Of a DNA stretch of 64,000 nt, positions 47,158 through 60,500 are shown one piece after another. The notes under the pieces are model-generated. The model saw nothing but the letters and a program-made list of their open reading frames with translations, was not told the origin of the DNA and did not search any database. The DNA is from Takakia lepidozioides (taxonomy: Eukaryota > Streptophyta > Takakiopsida > Takakiales > Takakiaceae): the NCBI GenBank assembly GCA_030704615.1, contig CM060731.1:36828001-36892000 (forward strand), in the 5' to 3' direction. Within the stretch, counting starts at the first letter, position 1; each line of letters begins with the position of its first letter. Made by a program: the position numbers and the translations under genes.

Positions 47158-48102
47158 TTGTCTGTACCAATGGACTTGCGGTCCCGTCAGTTCACTCGCC
47201 GACTTTTGACGGCTTGCACATGTCACGTGTGCACTAATAGGTCAACGTTCTGGACACCCCTAATCCATGCAAATTTAGGTATATCCCGAGCTTTAAAAAA
47301 ATTCCCTACATCGCAGCTTTGATTAATTTTGAGTGTCGTAAATTTATGCACATGCTTGAAGACAACCCGCACACGTTGCTTCAGGGATTTTTTTCATCCA
47401 ACCTCATCCATGGATTATTTGTCGTGGATAAAAAACAACGTGACCCGATTCGAGTCGCATCGTCGTTTAGGGGTTAAGGATATGACTATGCATTCATTTG
47501 GGTCTAAAAGTTACAATAGAAGTATTTTAGACTAAAAATAGCTAGGAAGAAAATAAATGTACATTTACTTAGAGTATAATTATTCTAATGATAAAAGTAG
47601 CTTATTTCTATGTAAATATCATGACGTACATGACTATCGTGTAATTTACACCTTTTTATTGTCTGATGAAACGTCATCACATAATTTTCAGGATCTTAGA
47701 CCTAATACCGATTTATACTAGTTTTCTTTCCATTCAATAAAAAGAAATGTCGTCCAAAGTGGTAGCTCATCTTCTTGTAAATTTGGTTTTTTTTTCTGAA
47801 CATCCTCAAACAATTTCTTTTTATTTACAACTTTCTGGACCATGAAGCGGTTGAGCAACAAGTTTGGATCATTCTTCTTTGGCGTGATACATCTTAATAT
47901 AAGAAGACGTACTTGATATGGGAAGTAGAGATAGAGAATACTTCGGTCGAAGCCGGCGCAATTTGCTAGAGTCACTTCATCCAAGTGTTTCTTTCATATA
48001 TTATACTTTTGGGTATTTTTGGCCATGTCTCACGGCACTATGACGGGTTTTATTAGTTTTCTTCTAATAATTTCAAGCTTGGTTATATTTTTGATTAATA
48101 TG

Positions 48103-48229
48103 AAATTTATTATAGGTAGTCACGGTATAATTATAATTATCATATAAACTATAAATGTATTTGTAACTGATATATAATATCAAATTTATTGTAGGTAGTC
48201 ACGGTATAATTATAATTATCATATAAATT
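48103..48229. repeat. Direct repeat, 48-bp copies 79 bp apart
   Basis: AAATTTATT(A/G)TAGGTAGTC followed by ACGGTATAATTATAATTATC occurs at 48103 and again at 48182, with one or two differences. The repeat is AT-rich and non-coding. Confidence 0.85.
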
Positions 48230-48239
48230 GTAACTGAGC

Positions 48240-49066
48240 GCGTGTAAATTAGGGCCTACTTTTGTCTTATATTCTATTTCAAAACATTGGGACTTTATGA
48301 CCGTGTTATTGTGCTCACGCTTTTTTTTTTTATGCTCATGTGAGCTCTGCTCACAGATGTGCTCACGTTCTACCGGCCCCCTCGTGTTGAAGGTTGTTAA
48401 GTAGGGATATGATACGAATTATATGTACATGAAGTGTTACACAAGTAGTGGGAGTGTTAGGAGCTCAGGAGGCTTCATGAAAGACTACAATTGGAGGTGG
48501 GTGGAAAAGGGCATGATATATTGTATATGGACAGAAGCATTTTGGAAAAAATCATCATTCCATGGACATCATACTAGAAACCAAGTCCTGGTCCAAATCC
48601 AGGTTTTGAAATTGGAAAAATCTAGGTTTGGGTCTAGTAATTCTGGGAAAATCCGGGTGCGGGTCCGGGACATATTTGAACAACGGGGGTTGGCTCCGGG
48701 TAGTTGCTAGAAATATTAGCAAGTTCACGAGTTTGGGTCAGGGTCCTAATTAATTGATTAAATAATTTAGAAATTTGATATAAATTAGAAATAACTTTGT
48801 TTTCGGCTGGAAAAAAAACTGAATCCTAATGGCAAAATTTATTTCAGGACATATTCCTTCCATGAATATATATGGCTCTTTCGCAAATGACACAAGCATT
48901 AGAATAGAATTCCTTTTTTAGGACCACTCAGATTTGGAGACGACAAACAAGCATAACAGCATTTGTCCCCCTTCCACTAATCGCATAATGTGGAAATCCA
49001 ATGAAAAATGGAACTTGACAGCATTTCAAATAAGAATAATCATTGGAAATAGTATAATAACCCACC

Positions 49067-49121
<55 letters not shown>

Positions 49122-49510
49122 TATACATACCTATATGTCTCATTTGGGGTTGGATTTTATATATATATTTTCAAAATGAAAGGGGAGCTTGCCCCTGCAA
49201 TGGACTTTTATTTTGTTATGAATAAAATTTGTAAATAATCATTTGGTCTGTTCCTGCTTCTTTGATTTGGCCATGGTAAAATGGGCAAGTTGAGTTTTCC
49301 ATAGGCCCACTATAGTCTATAGCCAATCAGAAGCCGACAAGTGCAATATATTACGCTTGGGAAGGGGCCTTGGAATGGGCCTCGCAACTGCCATAATGGT
49401 GGATTCTGAGGCGCCTCCGCCCTCCCCAAGCCCATTCCAAGGCTATTTGTTGCTCCTACCGAAGCAAGTGTAACATATGGTGTCTTTTTGGATTCTTTGG
49501 TGTCTCTTTG
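48240..49510. other. Spacer with C/CA microsatellite and an inverted repeat
   Basis: A poly-C run followed by (CA)n lies at 49061-49120. A 14-bp perfect inverted repeat GCCTTGGAATGGGC / GCCCATTCCAAGGC is at 49367-49380 and 49430-49443. No gene is recognised. Confidence 0.5.
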
Positions 49511-49529
49511 TAACACGACTATTCCGACC

Positions 49530-49880
49530 CTGAGAATAATATACGTCTATCCTCTATAGGGCACCACCTCTACAAGTCGAGATGCAGCAGGTAAAAGCTG
49601 CTTAGCCAATAGTGAGGTATCAAACGTAGAAGAGCAAGACTTCTAAAACACCAATCATCATCATTCATAAAGCATCAATAGTTGATCCAAACATGTCACA
49701 TGAGTTCAATTTATAAAACATCACCTCGAGAGCACAAGCTCCCATAGATTAAATAGGTAGAGCCAAGTTACACTAAGCAGCCAGGTAGCGGTCCAACATA
49801 GGACACCCAAATTACAATCCACCAGAGTCACACATTAGCGCCAACTAATGAGATTAGGTAATTATTGTTGGCATAACTAG
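49530..49880. repeat. Left LTR-like direct repeat
   Basis: This is the left member of the pair described with the element. It continues past the shared part (after GGCATA) into sequence not matched on the right, so the exact LTR limits are uncertain. Confidence 0.6.
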
Positions 49881-52463
49881 ACAATTAATACAAATCCCAG
49901 TATTAGCCTAGCAACTAACTCCTAACAACTTGTTCGCTTTATCATTACTACAGTGGATAGAGTGGCATCCAAGGCTTAGCCGAATCTCCGGCCCCACATA
50001 TGTAACGTCGACACAAATACCAAACTCCAGTGAGTTGAAGTAGCAGATGAAAATTACCAAACCTAGATCCTAAGTTAGCCCTTGCGTAATACTATGCATC
50101 CGACAGATGGATGAAAAAACCTAGGTGAGAAAACCTTACTCTGCAAGTTGAGTGAAAGACAAAGCCCACCGTATGAAAAACCGCAAGCATGAATCATGGT
50201 ACAAGTTGCTGCCAAGTGCTACCACAATTAGATCATTCCTAAAGACCCTCGAATGGTATAACATTAATGTAGGTGGATTAGTAACAATGCAGATCCACAC
50301 ATGGCAGCTCCACCTTCGTTGAATAGGAAATGACACGATTTTTTGGCATGAGAAACCAACAAGCTGCTACAAAAGCTTGCCTGCATTCAAGAGCATGTTG
50401 AAATTAGTACCACATTTCTCCCTCAACATTAATGCAGGTAAGATCGAAAACGAGCTTACAATGCACAAGTGAATCCACAAGCATAATAGTTTCCAAAAGA
50501 GGAACGGTATGGGGCTTCGACAACAAACGATATTGCCGACCCCGCATGACTTCTATAATAAGATAAGGCCGCTCCTCATTCCTTTTGGTAGACTTGGAAA
50601 TGATCTTTCCATGTTGCAATCGCACACAGACAGATTGCCCCTGCAAACATTCCCCTTAATAGCACACCCTGCCATTATAGTTCTTAGTTTGAGCAACCTG
50701 TAAAACCTCAATATTATGCTTAATATCATACTGTAACTTCTGACGTTTGACACCCATGTCAAGCAAAAAGGTATCCCAATCCACTAGCCGCTCAGTGACC
50801 ACTGTAGAAAGAGTCGTGATATCGTAAAGAGGCGTACGAGCACTTCTGCCATATATTGAATTCGAACGGTGAGTACTTCCAGGTGCTGGAGTGAACAGAG
50901 GTGCAGTAGCCAAAAATCAAGACTGGCAAGACAACTTCCCAGTCTCCAAGTAACGAGTCATTTTTCTCCAATAATGCACACATGGTCTTGTTAAACCGTC
51001 AGTCAACCCATTACATTGAGGGTGATAAGGAGTTGTAGTTCGATGACGTTTGACCCTAAATTGAAATAGATCATCTGCATAAGTTGATTACAAAACTTCA
51101 TCCTTTGGTCAGTCAGAATTTCAGTCTGAGAATAATCTCATTGAAGAAAAGCTGCTCCATTGCATCTGAAGCCTTGATAGCTAATGGTTGAACCTAACCC
51201 ACTTAGATAGGTAGTCTGTCGCTACTGCTATGTAGGAATGGCCCTTAATCGTGGTCTTGAGGGGTCCAACTAAACCTAGTAAATCCACCCTTGTAAATGA
51301 TAAACTCACCGGATGGACTGTAGAGGTAATGAAGCTCGAGCTCTAGGAAGCAAGGTTTTTGCATGACATGCTTGCAACGCAAATAGAGACAATGACTAAT
51401 ACATCCCGAGTGAGACCCTTCCAATGGTACTGTCCTTGGAGTCTCTTGATAGTTTTGGACACCTATAAATGTCCAGAAGCATGATATAACTCAAGTACTT
51501 ATGTAGGGACTGAGCTTTTATTGAGGACCTCCATAGCTTTCACATGACCATCCAAGACATGATTCAAGAACAACTTCCCATCGCCTTCCACATGGTAGGG
51601 ATAATGATAGTTCACATGTCGCTGAATTGTCTTGGCAATGCCTGGAAGATGACCTGAAGATGAGTGGTGGTCTTACACTTATGGAGTAGAGCTCCATATT
51701 GAAGCAGGTCCTCTATGTCTGCACTTAGCATGGCCCAAAAGTAGTGGGTTAGAACGAGAAGGAAGAAGTGTCTTCTTGTTATGTCCAATGTTTGAACTCT
51801 TGAACCACATCTTGAATCAGACCTAATGGAAGTAGAACATGGGCAGAAAAACTTGGCCCCAAGGGAGAAGAAAAGACCAGCAAACAAAATAGAAGAAGCT
51901 GAAAAGGAAACAGCGCATATGCCTAAGCGCCAATCAATTTATTGCCTACCCACAGCTCACATTGTAGGCACTTGAAAGACTCTTCATTGAACATCAAAGG
52001 TTATGAGATCCATGTCCCAACTTGGCAAAATAGAAGTAAGGAGCTCATCAAGCAAGTTCAAAAACAAAACTGCCTTGCTTAGCAACAGCTACATTCTTTC
52101 TCTGCTCTCGAGCCTCTGACTCGTTACACACCGGCTTACGGGCTTCAGTGATCGCAGTCTGCTCATAACACTCCACCCAGTATTTGAAGGAGTGTCAAGC
52201 GGTATTTCGACCTTGGGCTTTCTAACAGGTGGCTCGCATTCCTCACTAACTGTCAACTTAGGAGGCGTTCTATCTCTCACCACATTCAGAAAAACCGATT
52301 CAAACGTGTCATCTGTTTCTTCCCAATGAGTTGGGCTACTCGAGTTGGAGGCCATTGGCTTGGTGCTCTGTGCAATTAGATCTCTGCAAGTCTCGTACAT
52401 TCAAATTATAATCATAAGCCGAACTGTTGCGTACTGTGCTGGCGCCGCCATGGCCTCATTTAA

Positions 52464-54058
52464 CCCTTAAGTTCCCAAGCCTTATTTTGACTTTTTACCA
52501 ATTTTGGGTACCCACCTGCAGTAAATGCCCCTAGAAACCTACCAAAAATCATCCAGAGATTCCAACCTTATAGCAATGGGCCCAGCTCATTTATGCATGA
52601 CATACCAAAAAATGAGCCAAGTCCACCGTGGAAATTGTGAGATTATAGCGTTGGCCCGGACCTCAAATATCAGGTCCCAAAGAAAAAGTAAGAAAAAAAT
52701 TGGTTTGACCAAATTAAAACCTAGCTTTATCCAATTTTGCTTGCCCCAAGACCCACCATTTCCAAATCAATAGTGGAGTGGTTATGACCAGTGTTGGCCG
52801 GTTATAAGAATTTTACATATCCGCCGGTTAAGGTTACTTCAATATTTTTGGGATGGACACACTCCATGGTTATGTATAAGGATAATTTTTTTTATTTTAA
52901 CATATCCACCGGTTATCTATTCTACAAAAATTTTCAAATTTCGACGGTTATAAATAGGACGGTTAGAGGTGTCCTAAAATTGGCGGATATATATGCAATT
53001 GGCGGTTACATATAATATATTGAATGGGCACTTGTATTTCTTAATGATTTTTGTTAAAATAATCAATTCCCACATGACATCCAAATGAACCTTTAATAAA
53101 GATGAGTAATAGATAGATAATGCTAGAATGCTCCAAGTACATGAGAGATTTATCCACAATGACAAATAAAATGACTAGAGTAAGAAAGGAAGAAAGTCTA
53201 AGAGGGAAGTTGGCTAACATTTAACATAGCAATAAGTTATGGATATTGAGCGCACCTCTTGCAAAAGTTGCCAATACTGAGTATGCAAGCAATCAATGTA
53301 GTTGTGTTGTGTGAGGAGAAACGTGTCATATACTGTAACCGATGGGGGTGATAAGACGGGGTGGTCAAAACGCCTTACTAATCCAGGTATACAGTGTAGT
53401 GCTAACCTTAATATAGGGTACACATACATATACATACTCACCTCCCAATCGTCGGTTATCTATTTGCTCTGTTTTGTAAAAATACCCTGTATGCGGTTAT
53501 GTATACCTACTAACCGGGGTGGTAACCGACTCACTAACCGGGGTAAAGTGCTATACCCGGCCAACACTGGTTATGAGCCCACTAAATTGCATGTCCCACT
53601 GATTTTTTCACCTATGGTTGCTATTCATGCAATTACATGGGGGTTGAAATCTCAAAATTGACAAGAGAAAATGTGCCTCCAAATGAAGTACTTTTTTTTA
53701 TACAAATTTTTTAAAAGCCAATGGTGGATGTGTGTATGTAATGCTCAGACACCACAAGGTAAGTGCTTTTTCCAAAATTGCTAATTTTCTGCCAAAAATG
53801 GCCTTTGGAGTGCAATCTGTTTTGGGCTTGTTTACCTCCCGCGTCAGCGGTCAATAAGCCCTTTTCAGGCCCAAAACGTAAATGAGAGATCTAAGATATT
53901 TTTTTATAGGTTGTAGCTTTTGTTTTTTGCATCGTACTCGAGACAAATCCCTTGTCATTAAAGCTTCAGGAGTGGGCCCCATCAGATTAGATCTGCAAAA
54001 ATTAGGTCAAACTGAAAATTCAAAGTGACCGGATTCAGGTTGCTTGGGAACTTAAGGG
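52464..54058. mobile_element. piggyBac-like non-autonomous element (TTAA target)
   Basis: Perfect 17-bp terminal inverted repeats, CCCTTAAGTTCCCAAGC at 52464-52480 and GCTTGGGAACTTAAGGG at 54042-54058, are flanked on both sides by TTAA (52460-52463 and 54059-54062). A TTAA duplication next to ends starting CCC is the hallmark of the piggyBac superfamily. No transposase is inside. Removing the inner hAT element leaves about 0.8 kb. It sits within the old LTR element. Confidence 0.7.
52789..53569. mobile_element. hAT-type non-autonomous element (781 bp)
   Basis: Terminal inverted repeats CAGTGTTGGCCGG and CCGGCCAACACTG end the element. An 8-bp target-site duplication is nearly exact: GTTATGAC (52781-52788) and GTTATGAG (53570-53577). 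The length of 8 bp and the CAGTG start fit hAT. The subterminal regions are packed with CGGTTA / TAACCG motifs in both orientations, which resemble transposase-binding repeats. No transposase frame is inside. Confidence 0.8.
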
Positions 54059-54159
54059 TTAAGATCTTGTATAACTTTACCGCCGAACCTGAGAAATATC
54101 ATCCAACTTAAATGTAGCAGACTTTCTACGTTAGCTGCCCTCCATCTCCACAGGTCTAT

Positions 54160-54515
54160 TCCGACCTTGGGAATATACGTCTATCCTCTACCTGGGCACT
54201 ACCTCTACAGAGGATGCAACAGGTAAAGCGTGCTTAGCCAATAGTGAGGTATCCAGCGTAGAGGAGCAAGTCTAAAACAGCAACCGCCATCATTCATAAA
54301 GCATCATTAGTTGATCCAAGCACACATGAGTTCACACAAAACATCACCCAAGAGCATCAGCTAACATAGTCGTGTTCCAGTATCTTGTACTCTTCAATAC
54401 GTAGAGCCAAGCTACAATAAGCAGTCAGGTGGTGGTCCAACAATATAGGACACCCAGATTACAACCCACCATAGTCACACCTCAGCGCTAGCTAACGAGA
54501 TTAGGTAATTCTTGG
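54160..54515. repeat. Right LTR-like direct repeat
   Basis: Right member of the pair with 49530-49880. It differs by indels and substitutions throughout and carries an insertion-like stretch near 54360-54400. Confidence 0.6.
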
Positions 54516-54519
54516 CATA

Positions 54520-57400
54520 AATCTTTTCACAAGCTTTCTTTTGTGAGAGAGGGATTGAAGCAACGTGTACACAATAGAGGGTCCGCACGGATGAATGAAC
54601 ACTAACAAGCACAGAGGCAAGCGATCTGTGGCTGCTATGGTGAAGAATTAATAGATTGCTCTCAGCTAGCGTGGGATGAGGAATCGGGAAGCACGGGGCT
54701 AACGTAAGCACTTGGCCCGAAAATGTGGACGCATTCACAGATGTGTTTGGGTCTAATGTAATGTAAAATTGGAGGTGATTTTGGTCGGCTCCTGGCAGAA
54801 TCGGGCAGAGCTGGATCCCACAGCCAAGCACAGTGGCGTGGGAGTTACAAATGTTGGCTTTGGTGATATTTAAGTTGCAAGTCCCAATCCACAATAATCC
54901 ACTTTTGAATGCCTACACAATCAATTCTTCTACCGTATGATCTTTAGGGTATTTCCTAGATTTTTCAAATAGAATTAGCAAATTCTGAGCCGATTGAAGA
55001 GATAGAAGTAGCCAAATGGATGGAAAGGAGACTAATATCATGTACACTGCAATTATATGGAAAAAACCCAAAGGATTCCTTGACATATGAGGATGTTTCT
55101 TTCAGTGTGAGAAGTAAAGAGAACCGCTATGCAGATACACATCTCTTTCCGTATTCAGTACCTAACACAAAATGTCCTCGCAGTAGATGGTCTGGCATTT
55201 GTCTCACGGTTTCTGTGGTACAAATACATTCTTGGTACTGTGATGATCACAAGGCTATACTAAGAATACAAAAAATAAGTACATGATGTGCCTGAAAAAT
55301 TTCTTCATCCCTTAGAAATGCCCAACAATACCTTCCCAATCCGTACATTTATACTCACACATCATTGAGGTGTACTGACCTGTTTTGGGGCTGCTCTTAA
55401 AAGTATGCTCACCATATAATAATCTCGAAATTCACAGTCATGCCCAACAATAGCCAGCAACAGTTTTGAATGCTTAGGTTGAGTTGATCAGAGTGTGAGG
55501 CTGTGCTGATGTACGGTGCATGCAAAGACATTAGTTGATGGTATTTTCTTGTTAGGCATCCAGTCTAGAAGACCTATAAAGGGAGGAGGGCATACCTCAC
55601 CTGGTGTAGCTCGGGGTGCAAATGTTCCGGCCATCGTGTCCTCTATCTGTCATAGTCATTGAAGAACCTGCCTGCAGAGTGTGCAGCTGAGGGCTCTTAT
55701 TAGCTCAACAAAGATCTCCTTGTTTCTCGTGCTTGTTAGTGTAGATCTTGACGTTCCAAGGCCATGGATCTTCGTAACTCTGCTTCAGCCATGCCAAGTG
55801 TCAACTACACCCCAAGACACCCCAAAGCTCATCTTCTTTCACATCCGGTGGCAGGGATTAGATGTAGGTTCTTGTCTTCTCAGAGCTTTCGATACAATTT
55901 TCGTCAACTTTCAAGGCCCTGAATGTTTTTGTCCTCCATAATGCTCGGACAATTGACACGGTTGTCCTTTACCACGGACTGACTTATTATCATTCGTTTA
56001 CAGAGTGGTCAGGCTTGTCACATGCAGCACACATACGTATAGAAGAAAAACCAGTTTAATCAGCAAAGAAATGGACAAATGGGCAGAGTACCATCAATAA
56101 TAACAAACTCAAGTAAAACACAGACCAAACACTTTCATACTGTGTGGATAGACCCAGAGCCTCCAGTTTGCTTGCACACAATCCTAGAGATGTCTTGCAG
56201 ATACCAGGTACACAGAGGACCACAAGCATACCTGAAGAATGGTGTGCCATCTGATTTTGGAAAACAGAGATGCTCAACACCTATTGATTTTTTGTCACAC
56301 GACCTTACAACGTCAAGGCACAAGCGGTTTCGTGACAAGTGACAATATCGTCCGCTATGTTCCCAGTTGGCAAGCATGATGTATGGTCGTAGTGCAGTAC
56401 GCAAATTGACCCTGAAGTTTTCGCTTGGTGGCGGTGTATGCAAGGGGAACCGACCGGAAGATATTTCAATTGTCAACCAATGTGCCTTGACGTGTGTAGG
56501 TTCCTTGTGACAAAAACATAATCTGAGGGGTCAAGCAGCTCTGTTTTCAAAATCAGATGGCACAAGTAACACTTGCCCAAGATTTCGTTATCTATTTCCG
56601 TAGCGCACATCCCCATTTATTAGTAAGCCCAAAACCTCAAGCAGTCTTGGGCATTCTCGAGACTGTATACACGAGGAGTAAGAATAAAACGTTCAGGTGA
56701 ATCGTAGAGACAGTTCGCATGCGCAGGGTTATCAAAACTGGGACAAGCGACATGCCCGATCTCGCGCAGTACTGGTGAGGAGGGCGCCCATAATACTCAA
56801 GCAGGGCAGTGAGAGATCTTGTCCAGCATCACAACCCATACTGAAGCACATCTTTATCTCACTTTGCGAGCTTCCAAAGCTGCGACACTGTGCGTGTACA
56901 ATCGTGAAGTAAACGGGTGGTGCGGAACAACTTCTGGCCACAATCTGAAACCCAATCTGGTTCATATAAACCTATGCTACTGATGAGACTCGCGTGCAAC
57001 GATGTAACGGGATCTCGTCTCATCTGTCATGTGGGATGATCCCTTGGATTTATTGTCGAGAGTCTCTAGAATCTGTCTGAGCTTCCTGTTCCGTTGCAAG
57101 CTGAAGGACGATTTCGTCCTACCTGACACCTGAGGTGAACTTTCCCACATCTACCCCACCTTTCTCTCGCAGGCGTCGCGATGGCGGGTTGGGTGCATCC
57201 GATGGCGAGGTAACTAAGCACGTGGACGAATGAAAGCATGCCGAGCGCGTTCTCTGATGTTTGCGCTCATGTTGTCGCTCCTGCTCGCATTTCTGTCGTC
57301 TCTCTCGTGTATGTGTTGTTGGGGGCTGCCCAAGTTTGCAATTGGAACTTCGTGTGCGAAGTTCTAACTGCCCTTCATCTTCGTTTCCATCTTAGAATAT
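54520..57400. other. Spacer upstream of COX5b; possible unrecognised exons
   Basis: No family could be named. A minus-strand frame at 56476-56135 is 113 residues long, with Cys-rich segments (GRYCHLSRNRLCLDVVRSCD), and a plus-strand frame covers 55020-55286. Neither has convincing partners. The last few hundred bases are the COX5b promoter and 5' leader. Confidence 0.3.
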
Positions 57401-57535
57401 TGGGAGAAATTGGGAGAAACTGAAGGGAAGGCGAGGATCTCCGCGTTTCGAGTTTGTTCTTCAAATCTCTCTGTCAAAGGCCGCGTCTCAGAGGATTGCG
57501 TAGAGCAAACAGAGGCGGAGAAGGGACGGAAGGAG

Positions 57536-60500
57536 ATGCGGGGCACTATGTTGAGGACGGCAGGAAGCAGTCTTTCACGGTATCTATCGAGGCGTGTGGC
57601 ATCTGCGGCGCCTCTGCTGTGTAACGGCCACCCGCAAGTGCATCAATCAGGCCATCCGGTGCTCTCGTCTGGGCGATGGCTCCATTCTAGGCCTGCGGTG
57701 GCAAGCGGCCACAGAAGTGGTACCCACTCTTCTTTGTCACTCTTCTTCTTCTCTGGGTACTGTCCTCTTCGATCTACTGGCATTCTCCCTGCCTGAATAT
57801 TATCCCTCTTTGGCACCCTCCTCTTCGCTCTCATGCTGCCCTCCTTCCCCATCCCTCAGGTCATGAACATCAATGGAGTCAAAATTGGGGACAATTGATA
57901 TCAAGGAGGGCTGTATTGTACTTCAAGGTGCTTCGTTATCCATTAACGCATGAGATGAGCTGGAATCTGTGTCTGCATTAAACTGTTTTTACACTGGTTT
58001 GGGACTGGATTACTGAACCTTGTTTCTCAATGGAAGGCAACTACACGTGGTCTCAATATGTGAATCTGTGTTCCCCCACAGATAAGATGTAAGTGCGACA
58101 TGATTTTAGAGCCATGAGGTTCCCTTTGGGGAGGGTTCCACGAAAGAAGATGGCAGAAAAAGTACTAATCTCTTCTGTCATCCCTAGGGTCTTAATATGC
58201 ACCACAAGGACCAAACCCTAAGCGACTCAACTCCTTACAAATGCTGGCCAAGTATTATTCAGGAGTTAGGGGCGCCCGTTTCCTTGCATATGGTCTTTCA
58301 ATTGGTTACCTTTAACCTAAGCCCAGAATCTCCTCCACACTTACATAGACACACACTTGTTTACTAGTGCTATCCAGCAGCATCAAGCCTGCCAGGTCCA
58401 TGAGCAGCATTTCCTATTTCAGAAGCTGTCCACGGGAAATTACATTCTAAATTAGTTCCCAAGTACATTTTAGCTCCTCAGCACTTGACATGCATGCTGC
58501 AGAGAGCCCTAAACTTGCTTGAAGGTAACCATTCTGTAAACAGATTCTAGTAACTTTGAGAACGGACAACAGGAGGAATTGCTGTAATACATTCACCAAT
58601 ATCCAAACCTCTCATGGTAAGGACAATAAGGGCAATTAGTATCTACTTGAGGTATGTGTTTGATAGAAAATTTTGTCATCAGTGTTTGTTCTGCCACCAC
58701 ATAAATGTCAAGCCTCGTGTCATTTACCCCAGGTGATCTGAACCATTCTGGTTTTGTGAGATCCATTTTGGAAGAAGGACCTTTACTGAGCTGGTTTTGT
58801 GAGCAGGAATTGGCACAGAGTGGCACGTGAGATTGAAACCCCACCACTATCTTGTAATTTTGTAGCAGCCTAGAGCTAATGGAGATAGAAGGATTAGGCG
58901 AGTGAAGAGAAGGGTAGGGGAATCCGGGAGGGCCTCTCAGCCGGCATCGGGTACTGCCTGCTGGCACTTCAATGGTTAGTTGTTCGTTTATTACATGAGT
59001 CCTGGATAGTGTTTTGTGGTCACCTATTGCTTCCAATAAGCTTCTCTCCCCAGGTTTTAGCAAGGTTTACAACTTCCTGATGACATGCCATGGTCGAGTG
59101 ACTTGATATGGCAATCTATTATGTGGCAGGTTCAGATGATTTTGGAATTGCAACGGGGGTTGAGCTAGAGGAATTGGAAGCAGAGCGCTCGGTAAAGCTT
59201 CTGTTCTCTGTACTGGCCACTTGGTATGTTTTGATGCTGCTCATGACCAATGTATTTGGGCAAAGGTGCCTCGCTGATTCTTTGCAATTGTCCCGCAGGG
59301 TGGCAAGCGCTTCGATCTCGATCCTCCTCGCGGACCATTTGGAACCAAGGTCAACTTGTAATGGCAACTACTGATATGGGTCAGGTTCTGTGAGATTGGT
59401 CTGTCATGTAGAGGTTGAGTCCCAGATCAAGTCTACATCATTGTTCTCTTTGTTCTTTTTAGCATGATCCTGCCTTGCCATTCCTTCCCTTGGATTTCAT
59501 TTCTCAGCCTGTTCATACTCTTTGTGTGGAGGTTGTGGTAATAATAAGCGTGAAAGATGGAAGGCAAGGTTTGACTTGGAGAACCTTTCTTCTTGGCTGC
59601 CCTTCGTTAAATTTTCATGGATCCAGGTAGAGGGAGTCTTGCAGTTCTCTTACTGGATTTCAGGACATGCAGGAAGCACCTGCAATTGTTGAGTCACACT
59701 ATGACGTGCGGATTGTTGGGTGTTCGGGAGGTGTTGGTGGTAAGTATCTTTTTCCTCATTAGAGGCCCGGTGAGCCCGGTGAGCCAATTGGATGCTTCTA
59801 AAGTTTTAACCATTCAGCAAAGCTATTCATGATTCTTGCTTCTGTGTAGCCACACTTGCTCTGCAGGTCAATAACTTTAATCTGATGCCAGCACAATCAC
59901 TAATCACACAGCCTACAGTTGATAATTGCTAAGTCATATGCTAATTTCTTTCAGTTTGTGTGGGCTCCCTTTACGGTGTTTCATTAAAATAGTTGCCATA
60001 TGCTGCCTTGACAGTGCATAAGCAACTGCATTTCTCCAGTGGCGGATATAACAATGAAGCGTAGTCATTTATGCCACAGGTTCCAGGAGAGACCCTTCTT
60101 TCTTGGAACAGATGGTTACTGTGGTTACTTGAACCTGATGAGCCTGCAGATCTTGAGAGTGTAAACATTTGACTCCACTCACTGTGGATGCAAAGAGCTT
60201 CATTATGTTTGTTTTTGCATATTGATGAGAGATTGACTAGCCTGTGGAGATATTGATAAGAAAGTCAATATCTCTTTTTGTCCTCTCTAATTCGTACCAA
60301 AGTGGGTAAACAACTTGATTTGTAGGTGGTTGAGTGCATATGGATGGTACAGATCTCTCTTTTTGCCCGTCTCTATCAGAGCCTTTTGAGTGCAATGTGT
60401 GAGTTTTGGTTCACTAGTCACTTCCTTGGGGCCTGATAGCTGTGAGGAACACACTCATTGGAGACAGAATGAATAGCTAGTGCCTTAGGCCCCGTATGCT

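Larger units (their letters stand above)
49523..54515 (-). mobile_element. Degenerate gypsy-like LTR retrotransposon carrying nested insertions
   Basis: Direct repeats of about 350 bp (49530-49880 and 54160-54515) share CTATTCCGACC, GCTTAGCCAATAGTGAGGTA and GAGATTAGGTAATT, so they look like diverged LTRs. Between them the minus strand keeps a broken integrase: GHSYIAVATDYLSKWV near 51240-51200 and RTTTPYHPQCNGLTDGL near 51030, with many stops and frame changes. Further upstream (51890-51520) lies SADIEDLLQYGALLH and PRQFSDMNYHYPY, and at 52400-52089 a Ser/Pro-rich frame. Reverse transcriptase was not found. The copy is dead and old. Confidence 0.65.

Noticed and set aside
56135-56476. Minus-strand 113-codon frame with Cys-rich segments
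   Set aside because: No recognised domain, no clear splice sites in phase with neighbours.
60077-60174. Exon-like frame in a COX5b intron (WLLWLLEPDEPADLE) that vaguely resembles the EDEHDVVWFWLE segment
   Set aside because: The exon at 60578-60657 supplies that segment with exact phase and much better similarity, so this is probably chance.
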